Part shown: positions 13,670 through 25,446 of the stretch, in pieces
How the letters are laid out: the number at the start of each line of letters is the position of its first letter
Position numbering within the stretch: position 1 is the first letter of the stretch
Origin: Palaemon carinicauda
Taxonomy: Eukaryota > Arthropoda > Malacostraca > Decapoda > Palaemonidae
Assembly: GCF_036898095.1 (NCBI RefSeq)
Contig: NC_090743.1
Span: forward strand, 24,790,424-24,854,423
Direction of reading: 5' to 3'
Length of the DNA: 64,000 nucleotides
Position numbers and translations under genes: made by a program
The notes under the pieces: generated by a model
What the model was told of the DNA's origin: nothing
What the model saw: only the letters and a program-made list of their open reading frames with translations
Databases searched by the model: none

Positions 13670-15129
13670 TATTTGTTCCGTAACTGAAATACAAACCACG
13701 CTATTTAATATGGGTAATTACTTTCGGCGTAGCTGAAATGACGAGCCATTTGAATTTTAACGAGGGTTTCCTACCCCACCGCTAGTTACCAGGGGGTAGG
13801 GAGGGTAGCTTGCTACCCCCACCCCCCTCACACACACCTGTGTTGAGCTCACTTTGCTCTCGGCTCGGGTGGTAGTCGGACGTGTCCGCTGTCACCCTCG
13901 CCTTCTTTGACAGCCATTACCAATCTTTTGTTTGCTTTCCCTTTGACAGAGTGTGTGTGAAGTTGGCCTCTGCGATGCGTAAGTGTCCTGGTTTACCTGA
14001 CCGCCCTTGTAGTACCTATATGTCGGCGGTCGAAATGGACCCCCACACCTTGTGTCCTTACTGTAGGGGCCAACGGTGTGATAAGAATAATGTGTGTGGT
14101 GAGTGCAGGGAGTGGTCTACCTCCCAGTGGGAGAGGTTTTCCCGGCGCCGGAAGAAGAAGTCCAGGCAGGATATTTCTCCTTTGAAGGTTTCTTTGAAAG
14201 GAAAAAATCCCAAGGGCTCTTCTTCCGTGGCCCAAACCTCCTCCTAAGCTCCCACTCAATCGGTTTCTTCCGAGAAACTGTCGAGTGGTAGCGTAGGCTG
14301 CAGTTCTGTTGACCGATCTCGGGGTTTGGGAGAGGGAGTTGCCTCCCATAGCGAGGCAGCTCCTCCTCCTGCCCTGGGGGAGGATTTAAATGTAAATGTT
14401 ACTACTAATGATTTGTTACAGCTTTGGGCTTCCTTGGGGCTTGAGGGATCGCCCTCCAAGGAAGCCTTGTTTGACATGATCAGGTTGGAGGCAGGTGTCA
14501 AACAATCGCCGACTTTAGCAGAGGTTGATCCTCTGTCTATCGTCGACGTTGTTGTGGCAGAGGCTTCCAATGAGTTGTATCAAACCTCTGCTCCTGATGT
14601 TGCTGATGTAGCTGAAGGCATAGTTTCCCCCTCCGAACATCTTTCGAGGGAGGAACTAAGTCCAACGGTCTCTCCTGCCAGTGGTTCTGCCCCTTGGGGG
14701 AGTTCACTCACAGAGACTTCTCTTCGGAGGACGGCTGATGGTCAGCCTGCTGACCCCACGGCCCCCAGAGGGCGTATAAGGCGTAAAGCCCGCCTTCCTC
14801 TTCGCCGTAGAGGCCTTCCTTCACCTCACAAGGGTGTTAGGAGGCGCCTCTTCGGTTCATCATCTCCGCAGTCCACCGCAGAGGAACCTCGCCGTTGTTC
14901 GCCGACTCCACCAGCTACATCCCTGGACCTCTCCACAGATCGTTCGCGATCTCCTTCGGTGGAAGGTCGTCCTTGCAAAGGACACGCCGACCTTCCACCC
15001 GCCACATCTGCTGACCTGCCGTAGCCGTTCCTGGCCGCTGATGCGCTGTGAGCGCCTACTCAACCTGTTTTTATACGGGCTACGGTCCCTTCGGGGCACA
15101 AGGGACTTTCACACAAAAATGTGTCTTAA

Positions 15130-15720
15130 GTCTCTTACGCGCCAGAGCTCACCTGCGCGCCAACGCTCACCTGTTTGTCAGCACGCTACTGCGCGCCCTC
15201 ATCCTGATGCGCGCCATGCGCGCCCACGTTCTGCTGCGCGCCAGCGCTCGCCTACGCGCCAGTGCTCTCCTGCGCGCCAGCGCTCGGCTGCACGCCAACG
15301 ATCTCCTGCGTGCCCTCGATCTTCTGATCTGGGCGCAAAGGGGACAATAACCTCTTCCCCTGCTCGCCAGCGCTCTCCAACGCGCCATCAATCGCCGACG
15401 CGCCATCGTATCCCGCCTGCTCGCCATTGCGCGCCCACCTATTCTACCAGATGTGCGCCCTCATGCGCGCCCGCGCGCAAGGGATATATCTCCTGTGCGC
15501 GCGCCCAACGTTATCCCCCTCACAGGCTCTTCGGGATCCTGCGCCCCCCCCGAACAATCGCCTTCGCGCGCGCGAGTGCTCATTCAGCCTGCTGCGCGCC
15601 CTCTGCAATCTCCGGAACGCGCCCTTGCGCGCCATCGCTCGTCCGCGAGCGTGAACAATCTCCTGCGCGCGACCCCCAGTGCGATCCCACGCGCGAGGCT
15701 GCAGGACGCCGCGTGCTCAG
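15130..15720. repeat. GC-rich tandem repeat in ORF1 of C
   Basis: Dozens of imperfect units of the type CGCGCCAGCGCTC encode Ala/Arg/Ser/Pro-rich or ARQRSP-like peptides, depending on frame. CpG and GCGC are strikingly frequent against the AT-rich surroundings. Confidence 0.85.
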
Positions 15721-15728
15721 GTCATCAT

Positions 15729-15731
<3 letters not shown>

Positions 15732-15811
<80 letters not shown>
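15732..15811. repeat. (TC)n microsatellite inside ORF1 of C
   Basis: A pure TC run of about 80 bases within the decayed ORF1. Its growth probably contributed to loss of the reading frame. Confidence 0.97.
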
Positions 15812-15814
<3 letters not shown>

Positions 15815-17394
15815 AGCACAGAACAGCGCGCTCGCCAGAGGGAGGGAGAATTCCGGATAGGTCCAGGGCCTTTTCTCCTTCTTCTACCTTTCAGGCAGAC
15901 CCTACTTTGGTAACTCCTCATAGGGATCGAACGATCCCCTTCCCTCCAGAGGGAGTGTCTGACAGCGCAGCTGTCAGTCAGCAGCCCTGGTTTGGGTCCC
16001 TAGTCAGAGCGGTCATGCAGGCTTTTAAGCCTGTTCTCTCTGAGCTGGGCCACAAATCAGTGGCAGCTTCGACTCCCCTGAAGAGGAAGAGAGGAGTAGC
16101 TGACGTGGTAGCTTCTCCAAGGGTGAAGCTGACTCCTCGTAAGTCTTTGAGGAAGGCCTCCTCCTCCCCCCCAGACTTTCACTCCCTCCTGTATCCTTCC
16201 CAGGAGAGAGTTGAAGGACTCCAAGACTTTACCGAAGTCGTCCTCAAGGATTAGACCAGAGCCAGCCAAGACCTCGGAGAACGTCCACGAGTCCCCCCAA
16301 GAAGAGCCTTTGGAGACAGGAGACTTCGCTGCCAGCCCTTCGGGAGGAGAGCTACAGGAGTCAGAGCATGCGTTCTGGCAGGTTCTGACCCTTATGAGGA
16401 ATCTCAATGAGTTCGCGGATCCAGAGATTTTCCCTCGTGAGGGCAAGGACACCGTCTTGGACCGAGTCTTTGGTACTCAAAAACCCTCTAAGGCCAGCGC
16501 GGCTTTGCCCTGGTCTCAAGGGGTTAAGAGTGCCAGAGATAAGGTCGAAGGCCAGCTCTCCGAGCTTGCCTCCTCCAGCCGATCCAGCGCCGGTTACAAA
16601 CTCCTCCCACCTCCTTGTGTCCTTCAGAGGAGGTACTTTGACATCATGGAGTAGACTTGTTTAGCTCTTCCCTTACACCACTCTTTGGAAGAGCTTACCA
16701 GGGGAGTCCCTCTAGAGAGACACTCCAACCGGCAAGTTTCGTTCGCGGCTACGGAGATCCTTAGCAAGGAGAAGGTGGCGAAGTGTGCCATGCAGGCAAC
16801 TTCGTGGCTGGACATCTGGCTAGGGTCTCTGGGCATCCTGTTACGATCTGAGGACTTGTCCAAAGAGAGTACCAGGAAGGCCATGGAGACCTTTTTACTC
16901 TCAGGCACTCGTACCATCGAGTTTCTGGCCCACCAAGTCTCGAACTTGTGGGCTAATACCATCTTGAAACGTCGAGATGCGGTGTCAGAGAGATTCCACC
17001 AGAAGGTCCCCAGTACCGAGATCAGCAGGCTCAGACATTCTTCCATCTTGGGGAAGAATTTGTTCGAGCCTAAGGACGTGGGCCAGGCGGCTGAGAGGTG
17101 GAGGAAGTGCAACCAGGACTCTCTCCTACATAGGGCTTTAACATCGAAGCTCTATAAACCTCTAGCAACCCAGCAACCACGTCCTACCAAGACAACGAAA
17201 CCGGCAGCTGCAGCGAAGACATCGGTGTCGAAGCCCTTTCCTGTCAAGGACAAGAAAGGCAAAAACTCCTCCAGGGGAGGAAAGAATCCTAGAGGGAGTG
17301 GCCGAGGCCGCAAACGCTAGGATTGGCAGTCCCCCTGCATGTCCACCAATGAGGTTGAGCCTACAAAGTTGCGCAAACAGGTGGCAGCAACTCG

Positions 17395-17743
17395 GGGCTG
17401 ATTCCTGGACAATTTCCGTAATCAGTCAAGGATATCGCATCCCGTTCACAACATCTCTACCTCCCTGACAGCGAATCCAGGTTTGTCAAGCAGACCCCGT
17501 TCAGCATGGAGACGGCAGACACGGTCAGACTTGCAGTGAGACCGCAAGACTTCATGTGTACACTGGACCTGAAGGACGCGTACTTCCAGATCCCAGTCCA
17601 TCCGTCTTCAAGGAAGTACTTAAGATTCAGCCTAGACAACAAGATCTACCAGTTCAAGATGCTGTGTTTCGGTCTCTCCACAGCACCTCAGGTTTTCACC
17701 AGAGTGTTCACCCTAATATCGTCGTGGGCACACATGATTGGCA
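17395..17743 (+). pseudogene. ORF2 fragment of element C (reverse transcriptase fingers/palm)
   Basis: The fragment starts with QGYRIPF-like sequence and includes MCTLDLKDAYFQIPVHPSS, carrying the first catalytic Asp. It continues to CFGLSTAPQVFTRVFTL. The YLDD catalytic box, RNase H and C-terminal domain are missing: the sequence switches at about 17,743 directly into tyrosine recombinase. Its closest relative in the window is element G, not A/B. An internal deletion of about 2 kb relative to A/B explains it. Confidence 0.85.
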
Positions 17744-18235
17744 TCCTTCAAAACCCTGGCCAAGGACCTTTGAGGTTCCTAACCTGACTAACCTAGTGGG
17801 TCAAGAGCAAGAGAGGCTCCTCTGTCCAGTCTGAGCCCTCAAAGTCTACTTGTCTCACACTAAAAATGTGAGAGGCTCTTCTAGCTCCTTGTGGTGTTCG
17901 GTGAAAGATCCTCAGAAGCCCTTTCTAAGAACGCTTTGTCTTTTTTCCTGAGGGAAGTTATAAGAGAAGCGCATCTCTTGCGTGAGGAAGAACACTTCGG
18001 CCTTTTAAAAGTGCAGGCTCACGAAGTGAGAGCCATTGCGACCTTTCTTGCTTATCGCAAGAACATGTCGGTCAGACAAATTATGGATGCAACGTTCTGG
18101 AGGAGCAACTCTGTGTTCGCCTCTCATTACCTCAGAGAGGTGAGAGTGGATTATGAGAAATGTTATACCTTGGGCCCATACGTAGCTACGGCTTCTGTAT
18201 TAGGCAAAGGAGTTACTACCTCCCCTCAACCTTAG
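17744..18235 (+). pseudogene. ORF3 fragment of element C (tyrosine recombinase C-terminus)
   Basis: The last third of a tyrosine recombinase. It includes QEQERLLCPV, KVQAHEVRAIATFLAY with the catalytic HxxR, and FWRSNSVFASHYLREV with the nucleophile Tyr in the SHYL context. A stop after LLCPV and a frame change before 17,891 interrupt it. The first catalytic Arg region was lost in the RT-recombinase deletion. It ends at TAG, 18,233-18,235. Confidence 0.82.
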
Positions 18236-18686
18236 TTTTTGTATGCCTGTGTGTGGGTTGGTGTTTTTAATGGTTGTCTGAGGACGTCGACTTGCGTACA
18301 GTCACCTCAGTCCAGTTAGATAATTGATATCTACTTTGCAAGGTTAGGTGGTTGGTTTTTGTTAGGTTGCAGTTTTTAATATATGGATAATAGGTAATCC
18401 TGAAGTCTAGTCAGATTGTTGGTCTCACCCCGTTGACAGACTTGATTGAGTGTTTTCAGCATTGCAGGTCACATCCTGGCTGACACTCCTAAGGGAAAGC
18501 GACTCAAGAGTCAGGAACCTTTGAAGTCAGCTATCTTAGCAGGTAAGGAATCAAGGTGTTCTTTTATCCTACAACTTTTTTTTGGTTGTTTCCCCAACGA
18601 TGTTTACTGTCTATCACCCTCCTCCAAGTGTGTGAATCAGCTATATATATATAACTGCCAGGTAAGTTCTTTTCATAAAAATGGGG

Positions 18687-18860
18687 TTTTTCAATATTAA
18701 ACTTACCTGATAATCATGTAGCTGTCAACTCCGTTGCCCGACAGAATTCTACGGGAGGGATACGCCAGCTATCACTATACTAGAAGGGGGTGTACTCACC
18801 AGCGCCACCTGTGGCCAGGTACTGCAGTACTTCTTGTTGACACCACCTCAATTTTTCCTC
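18687..18860 (+). repeat. 5' inverted terminal repeat of A
   Basis: It begins TTTTTCAATATTAAACTTACC and runs to the TTTTTCCTC block. It is the inverse of 25,248-25,403. The outermost 35 bases are repeated, inverted, in the ICR at 25,113-25,150. Confidence 0.9.
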
Positions 18861-19069
18861 TGTCGTGCTTCCGGCAAGACGTTCTTGGATACGCTTATGA
18901 TTTTGGAGTATTGTTCACGGTTTTTGGTGAAGTATTTCTCTAAGATTTCAGCTTTCGCTATACTGGAAACTTTTCTAATTAGCTTAGATAGCTTTTATTT
19001 GGTTTTGATTAATGGTTAACGATCTTTTGCTTGATTTGGAATCCCCCTTGACTTGCTCTTTGATTCAAG

Positions 19070-21755
19070 ATGTCTGACCTTTCACAAGCCCCTCCCCATA
19101 GACGATGTAGGTCTTGTAATAGGCGTATTCCGAAGGCCTCGGTTGATCCTCACACCGCTTGTTCTGACTGTAGGGAAAGACCCTGTCAGTTGGAAGATCG
19201 ATGTGAGGAATGCGCCGGACTTTCGGAACTTGAATTTGTTCGATTCCTTAAATATTCAACCAAGTTAGAGAGAGAGAGAGTTAGGAGGAGTTCTTCTCGC
19301 TCTTCGCTTTTTTCCTCACCTCATGATCCTCAACCTTTTCCTCCCCCTGTAGTGGCTACCCCCGAACCTACTATTTGTGCTCAGCCTGATATGTCAGTTG
19401 TTTTGCGTGCCATTCAGGCTTTAGGTGACAAAGTGGAATCGGTGGTTAGTGACCATAAGTCTCTTTTGGCAGACGTCAAAGAACTTAAGGTCAGAAGTGC
19501 AGTGGGAGGTGATAGTGCCAGTGCTGTGCCAAGTGCTAGTGTCAGTGCGGTGCCGAGTGCTAGTGTCAGTGTCAGTGTTGTGCGTGAGGGTACTTCTGTG
19601 CGTGCCAGTCGTCCTCCCAGTCCGGGACCTCTTGCAAGCTCCCAAGCCCAGGGGAGAAGCAATGTCGAAGGGCAAAAGGGTTCGGCAGGCCTTGATCGGC
19701 GCACAGAAGTATCCTCGGTGGTTGCGGGCGTGTCTTACAGAGACCGTCACTCCCACCCGCAGACGATTGAGCCCGTCTTTTACTCGTCTGCAGAAGAAAT
19801 ATCGGGGAGGAAACGCTGGACTCAGGTCTCAAGACCTCTTAAACGTAAAGTCCAGACCTCAAGAGTTCAACAACCCGGATGCAGTCATTGGATTAGCTCT
19901 GACTCTCCGCTGTCATCAGGTGACTGTACACCTCCTAAGAGAGGTAAGGCGATACCTCAACAGACCTCATCTTCTGTTAAGGCTTTGCCTCAGCAGACCT
20001 TAGCGTCTGCTGATCCCAAGATGACTTTGCTGCAGTCCATGCAGTCGCAGCTTGCGGTCTTAATGCGTGAGTTTCAGGCTGAGAAGGTTGCACCTCCTCC
20101 TGCGAGCGCTCCGCCTCACCGCAGTCCAGTCTGCCAGGCGTACGAAGTTGAGGTTCCTCAGGCTACCTTACCGCGTTCTGAGTTGCCAGTTACCAGCGGT
20201 GTGCAGCAACCTCAACAATGGGAGCAGGAGTCTTATGCTTTACTTCCTCCTCTTCCTCTTGCGGTTAGACCATCGAGGCAACAACCTCTTGAGGTACGAC
20301 AACCTCTTCCATCCATGAGGCAGCCACCTCAGCTCTCGCTGCAGCGACCTCAACTCTCCTCAAGGCGAGAGCCTCAACTCTTAAGGCTAGCACCTCAGGA
20401 ACCTCAACTCGCGAGACAGGAACTGCGTTCTGCGCAGCCGCTACCTCAACTCTCGCAGCTCACACCTCAGGAACCTCAACTCGTTCCTCAGGAACCTGCT
20501 ACTGCGCATCCGCAACCCTTGCAGCAAGCGCAACTCTTGAGACAGGAAGCTCATGCTAGGAGTCAGCCACCTCAACCCATGCGCCTACCTTCCTCCACTC
20601 TTCTTGACCAGTCTTTGCAGCCTGAACCTCAGGTTTTAACTCAGCAACAGAGACTTGAGGATGAAACCACAAGTGTTTGCACCCGCTTGTTCAGATTCTG
20701 CTGTTCAGCATACCGCTGTTACTTTACCTCTCACTTCGCTACATTCTGGTGATGAGGTTTCTGAGGAGGAAGCTGCGCACCTAGATCCCTCTTCGGACGT
20801 GGAGGAACCCAAGTCTTCTCCTCTACCCATTGACTTTCGTAAGGTCCTGGCTCTTTTCAGAGAGGTATACCCGGACCATTTTGTTTCTGCTACCCCCCGC
20901 TCTCCTCCATCTGAGTTTTCGCTGGGCATGCAACCGGTTAAGTCAGCCTATACTAAGCTCGTCTTTGCTAGATCCTCTAAGAGAGCTTTAAGAATATTAG
21001 GGGATTGGTTGCAGTCCAAACAGCAACTAGGGAAGACTTCCTTTATGTTCCCACCTACTAAGCTCACTTCTAAGGCGGGCGTATGGTATGCCACAGGAGA
21101 GGAACCAGGCTTGGGAGTCCCTGCCTCTGCCCAGGCTGATTTCTCAAGTTTGGTCGACTCTCCTCGTAGATCAGCGATGAGGCGCTCTAAGGTCTGCTGG
21201 ACCTTTTCCGACTTAGACCACTTCTTAAAGGGTGTATTTCATGCCTTTGAGATTTTCAATTTTCTCGACTGGTGCCTGGGGGCCCTGAGCAAGAAGACCT
21301 CCCCTGCGGACAAGGACTCAGCCATGCTTATAATGTCCTGCATGGATAAAGCAATTCGGGATGGGTCCGGCGAGCTTGCTTCAATGTTTGTTTCAGGAGT
21401 TCTTAAGAAAAGGGAGCAACTTTGCACTTTTCTTTCTTCCAGCATCACACCTTGTCAAAGGTCTCAACTCCTTTTTGCTCCGCTTTCTAAGTTCTTGTTC
21501 CCCGAAGAGCTTATCAAGGATTTGTCTGCGGCCCTGATTCAGAAGGACACTCATGATCTTGTGGCCTCTTCAGCTCGTAAGGCTAAGGTTGCTCCCTCAG
21601 TTCCCAGGACTTACCGCACCCCAGTGGCTGATACTCCTGCTACAAGGTTTATTCCGCCCTTTCGTGGCAGAGCCCCCAGCCGAGGAAGCTCCCGTCCAGA
21701 CTCTTCCAGGAGCAGGTCTAGGAAAGGTCCCAAGACTTCAAAAGGCAAACACTGA
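19070..21755 (+). pseudogene. ORF1 (gag-like) of element A, one frameshift
   Basis: The start at 19,070 gives the conserved MSD N-terminus. An N-terminal Cys/His cluster follows (residues about 13-48: CRSC, DPH, CSDC, EEC). A long Ser/Pro/Gln-rich linker has repeated PQ(L/E)P and SASVSAVPS units, and a conserved C-terminal half starts at DFRKVLALFREVYPDHF. The frame shifts near 20,665: the first frame closes at 20,752, and the second carries the rest to TGA at 21,753-21,755. The intact copy in B (900 codons) shows the normal form. The expected role is packaging of the element RNA. It ends in an Arg/Ser/Lys-rich basic tail. ORF2 starts in the +1 frame, overlapping its end. Confidence 0.88.
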
Positions 21756-23814
21756 CTCTCCTCCTCTCCAGACAGCAGTAGGAGCCAGACTCAAGACCTT
21801 CTGGCAAGCTTGGGAAAGGAGAGGTGCAGACGCCCAGTCTGTCAGGTGGCTAAGGGAGGGTTACAGGATACCATTCTGCCGCAAACCCCCTCTGACCACT
21901 TCTCCCATCAACCTCTCTCCCAACTACAAGGAAAAGGACAAGAGGCTAGCGTTGCACCAGGAGGTGTCGCTCCTGTTACAGAAGAAGGCAGTGGTTATAG
22001 TCCGGGACCATCAATCCCCGGGCTTCTACAACCGTCTCTTTCTGGTGGCCAAGAAGACAGGAGGTTGGAGACCGGTGCTGGACGTCAGCGCGCTCAATGC
22101 TTATGTCACCAAGCAGACGTTCACTATGGAGACGACGAAGTCGGTCCTAGCAGCGGTCAGGCAGGAGGACTGGATGGTCTCGTTGGATCTGAAAGACGCT
22201 TACTTTCACGTTCCTATTCATCCAGACTCCCAACCTTTCCTGAGATTCGTTTTTGGAAAGGTTGTGTACCAATTCCAAGCCCTGTGTTTTGGCCTAAGCA
22301 CAGCTCCTATGGTGTTTACGCATCTGATGAGGAATATTGCAAAATTCCTCCACTTATCGGACATCAGAGCCTCCCTTTATTTAGACGACTGGCTGTTGAG
22401 AGCCTCCACGAGTCGTCGCTGTCTGGAGAGTCTCAACTGGACTTTGGACTTGATCAAGGAACTGGGTCTTTTAGTCAACTTAGAAAAGTCCCAGCTCATT
22501 CCCTCCCAATCCATAGTTTACCTGGGAATGGAGATTCGGAGTCAGGATTTTCGGGCTTTTCCATCGGCCCCAAGGATAAGCCAAGCCCTAGAATGCATCC
22601 TGAGCATGCTGAAGAGGAACAGTTGCTCGGTGAGACAGTGGATGAGTCTAACAGGGACCCTGTCATCGTTAGCCCTGTTCGTCGAGTTAGGGAGACTCCA
22701 CCTCCGCCCTCTCCAATTCCATCTAGCAGCTCATTGGGACAAGGATTTGACGCTCGAAGCAGTCTCTATTCCTGTCACCAAAGAGATGAAGACCACTCTC
22801 TTGTGGTGGAAGACCAACCTCCTTCTCAAGGAGGGCCTATCGTTAGCGATTCAGACCCCCAATCTTCATCTCTTCTCGGATGCATCAGACTCGGGCTGGG
22901 GCGCGACCTTGAACGGACAGGAATGCTCGGGAACATGGAACAGGGAACAGGAAACGCTCCACATCAACTGCAAGGAGCTGCTGGCAGTTCATATGGCCCT
23001 TATGAACTTCAAGTCCCTCCTGCTAGGCAAGGTGGTGGAGGTGAACTCCGACAACACCACAGCCTTGGCTTACATCTCCAAGCAGGGAGGGACCCATTCG
23101 AGGAACCTGTACGAGATAGCAAGGGACCTCCTCATTTGGTCAAGAAGTCTAAACCTCACTCTAGTAACGAGGTTCATTTAGGGCAACATGAACGTCTCAG
23201 CAGATCGCCTAAGCAGAAAAGATCAAGTCATCCCCACGGAATGGACCCTTCACAAGAGCGTGTGCAACAGACTTTGGACCTTGTGGGGTCAACCTACGAT
23301 AGATCTGTTTGCCACCTCCATGACCAAGAGGCTTCCGTTGTACTGTTCCCCAGTTCCAGACCCAGCAGCAGTTCATGTGGATGCTTTTCTGCTGAATTGG
23401 TCCCATCTCGACCTTTACGCATTCCCACCGTTCAAGATCATCAACAGAGTCATTCAGAAGTTCGTCTCGCACGAAGGGACACGGCTGACGCTGGTTGCTC
23501 CCCTTTGGCCTGCAAGAGAATGGTTCACAGAGGTACTACAATGGCTGGTCGACGTTCCCAGGACTCTCCCTCTAAGAGTGGACCTTCTACGTCAACCTCA
23601 CGTAGACAAGGTACACCCAAACCTCCACGCTCTTCGTCTGACTGCCTTCAGACTGTCGAAAGATTCGCTAGAGCTAGAGGCTTTTCGAAGGAGGCAGCCA
23701 GAGCGATTGCCAGAGCAAGGAGGGTATCCACTCGTAGAGTCTACCAATCCAAGTGGGAAGTCTTCCGAAGCTGGTGTAGAGCCAATGCAGTTTCCTCTAC
23801 CAATACCTCTGTAA
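21553..23814 (+). pseudogene. ORF2 of A: reverse transcriptase, RNase H, C-terminal domain; one nonsense codon
   Basis: Homology begins near 21,787 (TFWQAWERRGADAQS). RT motifs are REGYRIPF, GGWRPVLDVSALN, LDLKDAYFHVPI with the first Asp, CFGLSTAPMVF and YLDDWLL with the Asp pair. RNase H follows with FSDASDSGWGATL, CKELLAVHMAL and VNSDNTTALAY. A TAG at 23,179-23,181 (CAG in element B) cuts the protein after VTRFI. The frame then continues through ADRLSR, DLFATSMTKRLPLY and YAFPPFKIIN to 23,814. The last region resembles the methyltransferase-like domain described C-terminal of RNase H in DIRS elements, with FPPF in place of the (D/N)PP(Y/W) motif. ORF2 overlaps ORF1 at its start and the ORF3 frame throughout. 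Confidence 0.9.
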
Positions 23815-24713
23815 CCCAAATAGCTGACTTCCTATTACATCTAAGGAATGAGAGATCCCTTTCGGCTCCTACGATTAAAGGGTACAGAAGTATGTTGGCT
23901 TCAGTTCTCCGCCACAGAGGTTTGGACCTTTCTTCCAACAAGGACCTTCAAGACATCCTTAAATCTTTCGAGACTTCTAAAGAACGTCGTTTATCCACTC
24001 CAGGCTGGAATCTAGACGTAGTCTTAAGGTTCCTTATGTCTCCTAGGTTCGAACCTCTCCAGTCAGCTTCCTTCAAGGACCTTACCCTCAAGACTCTTTT
24101 CCTCGTCTGCCTTGCAACAGCTAAGAGAGTTAGTGAGGTTCACGCCTTCAGCAAGAACATTGGGTTCACATCCGAATCTGCAACATGTTCTTTACAGCTC
24201 GGATTTTTAGCTAAGAATGAACGTCCTTCACGTCCTTGGCCTAGATCGTTTGAAATTCCTAGCCTTTCCAACATGGTGGGTAACGAGCTAGAAAGAGTTC
24301 TTTGCCCTGTCAGAGCTCTGAAATATTATCTTAATAGGTCAAAACCTATATGAGGACAGTCAGAAGCCTTATGGTGTGCAATCAAGAAACCTTCGATGCC
24401 CATGTCCAAAAACGGAGTTTCGTATTATATAAGGCTTCTGATTAGAGAAGCCCATTCTCACATGAAGGATGAAGACCTTGCTTTGCTGAAGGTAAGGACC
24501 CACGAAGTGAGAGCCGTAGCCACTTCGATGGCCTTTAATAAGAACCGTTCTCTGCAGAGCATTATGGATGCAACTTATTGGAGGAGCAAGTCAGTGTTTG
24601 CATCATTTTATCTTAAAGATGTCCAGTCTCTTTACGAGAACTGCTACACCCTGGGACCATTCGTAGCAGCGAGTGCAGTAGTAGGTGAGGGCTCAGCCAC
24701 TACATTCCCTTAA
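21756..24713 (+). pseudogene. ORF3 of A: tyrosine recombinase, one nonsense codon
   Basis: The frame is the same as ORF1 and is open from the ORF1 stop. The recognisable recombinase begins near 23,640 (FARARGFSKEAARAIARAR, VYQSKWEVFRSW). The catalytic residues are present: Arg of AKRVSE at 24,126, His of HEVR at 24,501, its Arg at 24,510, and Tyr of SFYL at 24,609. A TGA at 24,351-24,353 (CGA in B) removes the catalytic C-terminal part that carries HxxR and Tyr. The enzyme joins circular cDNA to the target by DIRS/Ngaro-type recombination. The frame upstream of 23,640 overlaps RT and encodes a Ser/Pro-rich sequence of unknown meaning. Confidence 0.88.
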
Positions 24714-25112
24714 TCCCATAACCTTTTTTAACCTTTCTCTTGAATGCTTTTATTGTTGTTTTTTGGGTTGTTACGGTAGGCTAAGAAGCCTTCCGCATCC
24801 TTTTTTGATTTGGCGGGTGGTCAATTCATTCTTAAGAAGCGCCTGGGTTAGAGGTTGTGTAGAGGTCCTTTAGTATGGGTTGCAGCCCTGTATACTTTAG
24901 CACCTTAGAGTTGATTCAGCCTCCTAAGAGGAACGCTGCGCTCAGTAAGGAAGACGAACTTATTAAAGGCAGAGTAACGGTTCAAGTCGACTTCCTTACC
25001 AGGTACTTATTATTTCATTGTTATTCTGAATAACTGATTATATGAAATATGGGATTCTTAGCTATCCTTTAGTCATGTACACTGGTTTTCACCCACCCCC
25101 CTGGGTGTGAAT
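24714..25112 (+). other. 3' non-coding region of element A
   Basis: About 400 bases between the ORF3 stop and the ICR. It has a pyrimidine-rich start and is nearly identical to 31,487-31,884 of element B. No coding capacity was seen. Confidence 0.7.
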
Positions 25113-25203
25113 CAGCTACATGATTATCGGGTAAGTTTAATATTGAAAAATGTTATTTTCATTAGTAAAATAAATTTTTGAATATACTTACCCGATAATC
25201 ATG
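25113..25203 (+). repeat. Internal complementary region (ICR) of A
   Basis: The left half (25,113-25,150) is the reverse complement of the 5' end of A (TTTTTCAATATTAAACTTACC). The right half (25,147-25,203) is the exact reverse complement of the last 57 bases of A. This bipartite match to both termini is the signature of a DIRS ICR. In the DIRS replication model it templates completion of the ends and circle closure. Confidence 0.92.
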
Positions 25204-25446
25204 ATTTAATTGACCCACCCTTCCTCCCCATAGAGAACCAGTGGACCGAGGAAAAATTGAGGTGGTGTCAACAAGAAGTACTGCAGTACCTGGCCACAGG
25301 TGGCGCTGGTGAGTACACCCCCTTCTAGTATAGTGATAGCTGGCGTATCCCTCCCGTAGAATTCTGTCGGGCAACGGAGTTGACAGCTACATGATTATCG
25401 GGTAAGTATATTCAAAAATTTATTTTACTAATGAAAATAACATTTT
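25147..25446. repeat. 300-base palindrome-flanked 3' unit of A (P1)
   Basis: The arms 25,147-25,203 and 25,390-25,446 are a perfect 57-base inverted repeat, formed by the right half of the ICR and the end of the ITR. Similar units lie at 31,919-32,217, 39,063-39,356 and 61,814-62,112. Confidence 0.93.
25248..25446 (+). repeat. 3' inverted terminal repeat of A
   Basis: GAGGAAAAATTGAGG through the CTGCAG-centred dyad to ATTATCGGGTAAG matches the inverse of the 5' ITR. It then ends with about 40 extra bases closing in AAAATAACATTTT. Confidence 0.9.

Larger units (their letters stand above)
13975..17320 (+). pseudogene. ORF1 (gag-like) of DIRS element C, frameshifted
   Basis: The start at 13,975 matches the conserved ORF1 start of elements A, B and G, just before a Cys/His cluster: KCPG, Cys at the next turn, then MDPHTLCPYCRGQRC and a final CGEC. 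The frame breaks near 14,247 and is then carried by pieces in other frames (14,326-15,024; 14,834-16,254; 16,211-16,654; 16,685-17,320). The middle has tandem CGCGCCAGCGCTC-like repeats and a TC microsatellite. The C-terminal part keeps the AERWRKCNQDSLLHRALTS block also seen in element H, and ends in a basic Lys/Arg-rich tail. The role is inferred as the nucleocapsid-like protein. It is not functional as it stands. Confidence 0.75.
13670..18686 (+). mobile_element. DIRS-type retrotransposon C, internally deleted
   Basis: The remnant contains a plus-strand leader (start near 13,670 is an estimate), a broken ORF1, a piece of reverse transcriptase fused to the end of a tyrosine recombinase, and a 3' non-coding region. 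That region ends in a GTGTGAATCAGCTAT block followed by an AACTGCCAGGTAAG block. The equivalent block in elements A and B is the start of the ICR. A matching inverted AACTGCCAGGTAAGT-type end, read as ACTTACCTGGCAGTT, appears at about 32,247, on the far side of A and B. This suggests A/B were inserted inside the terminal region of a C-type element. The 5' ITR was not confirmed. Confidence 0.75.
18687..25446 (+). mobile_element. DIRS1-like retrotransposon A, nearly complete
   Basis: The element has an ITR at both ends (18,687-18,860 and 25,248-25,446), three open-frame regions in the order ORF1-ORF2-ORF3, and an ICR at 25,113-25,203 just inside the 3' ITR. The two ITRs match each other at positions where they differ from element B (CTGCAG against CTATAG in the GTACT dyad; CTACGGGAGG against CTATGGAGGG). 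So both ends were made in one replication cycle. No LTRs, no integrase and no target duplication are seen, as expected for DIRS elements. One frameshift in ORF1 and nonsense codons in ORF2 and ORF3 make it defective. Confidence 0.92.

Noticed and set aside
21810..23500. Ser/Pro-rich overlapping frame as a separate new gene
   Set aside because: It is the -1 reading of RT/RNase H and continues into the recombinase. I kept it only as the extended ORF3 frame and as a finding, not as an independent protein.
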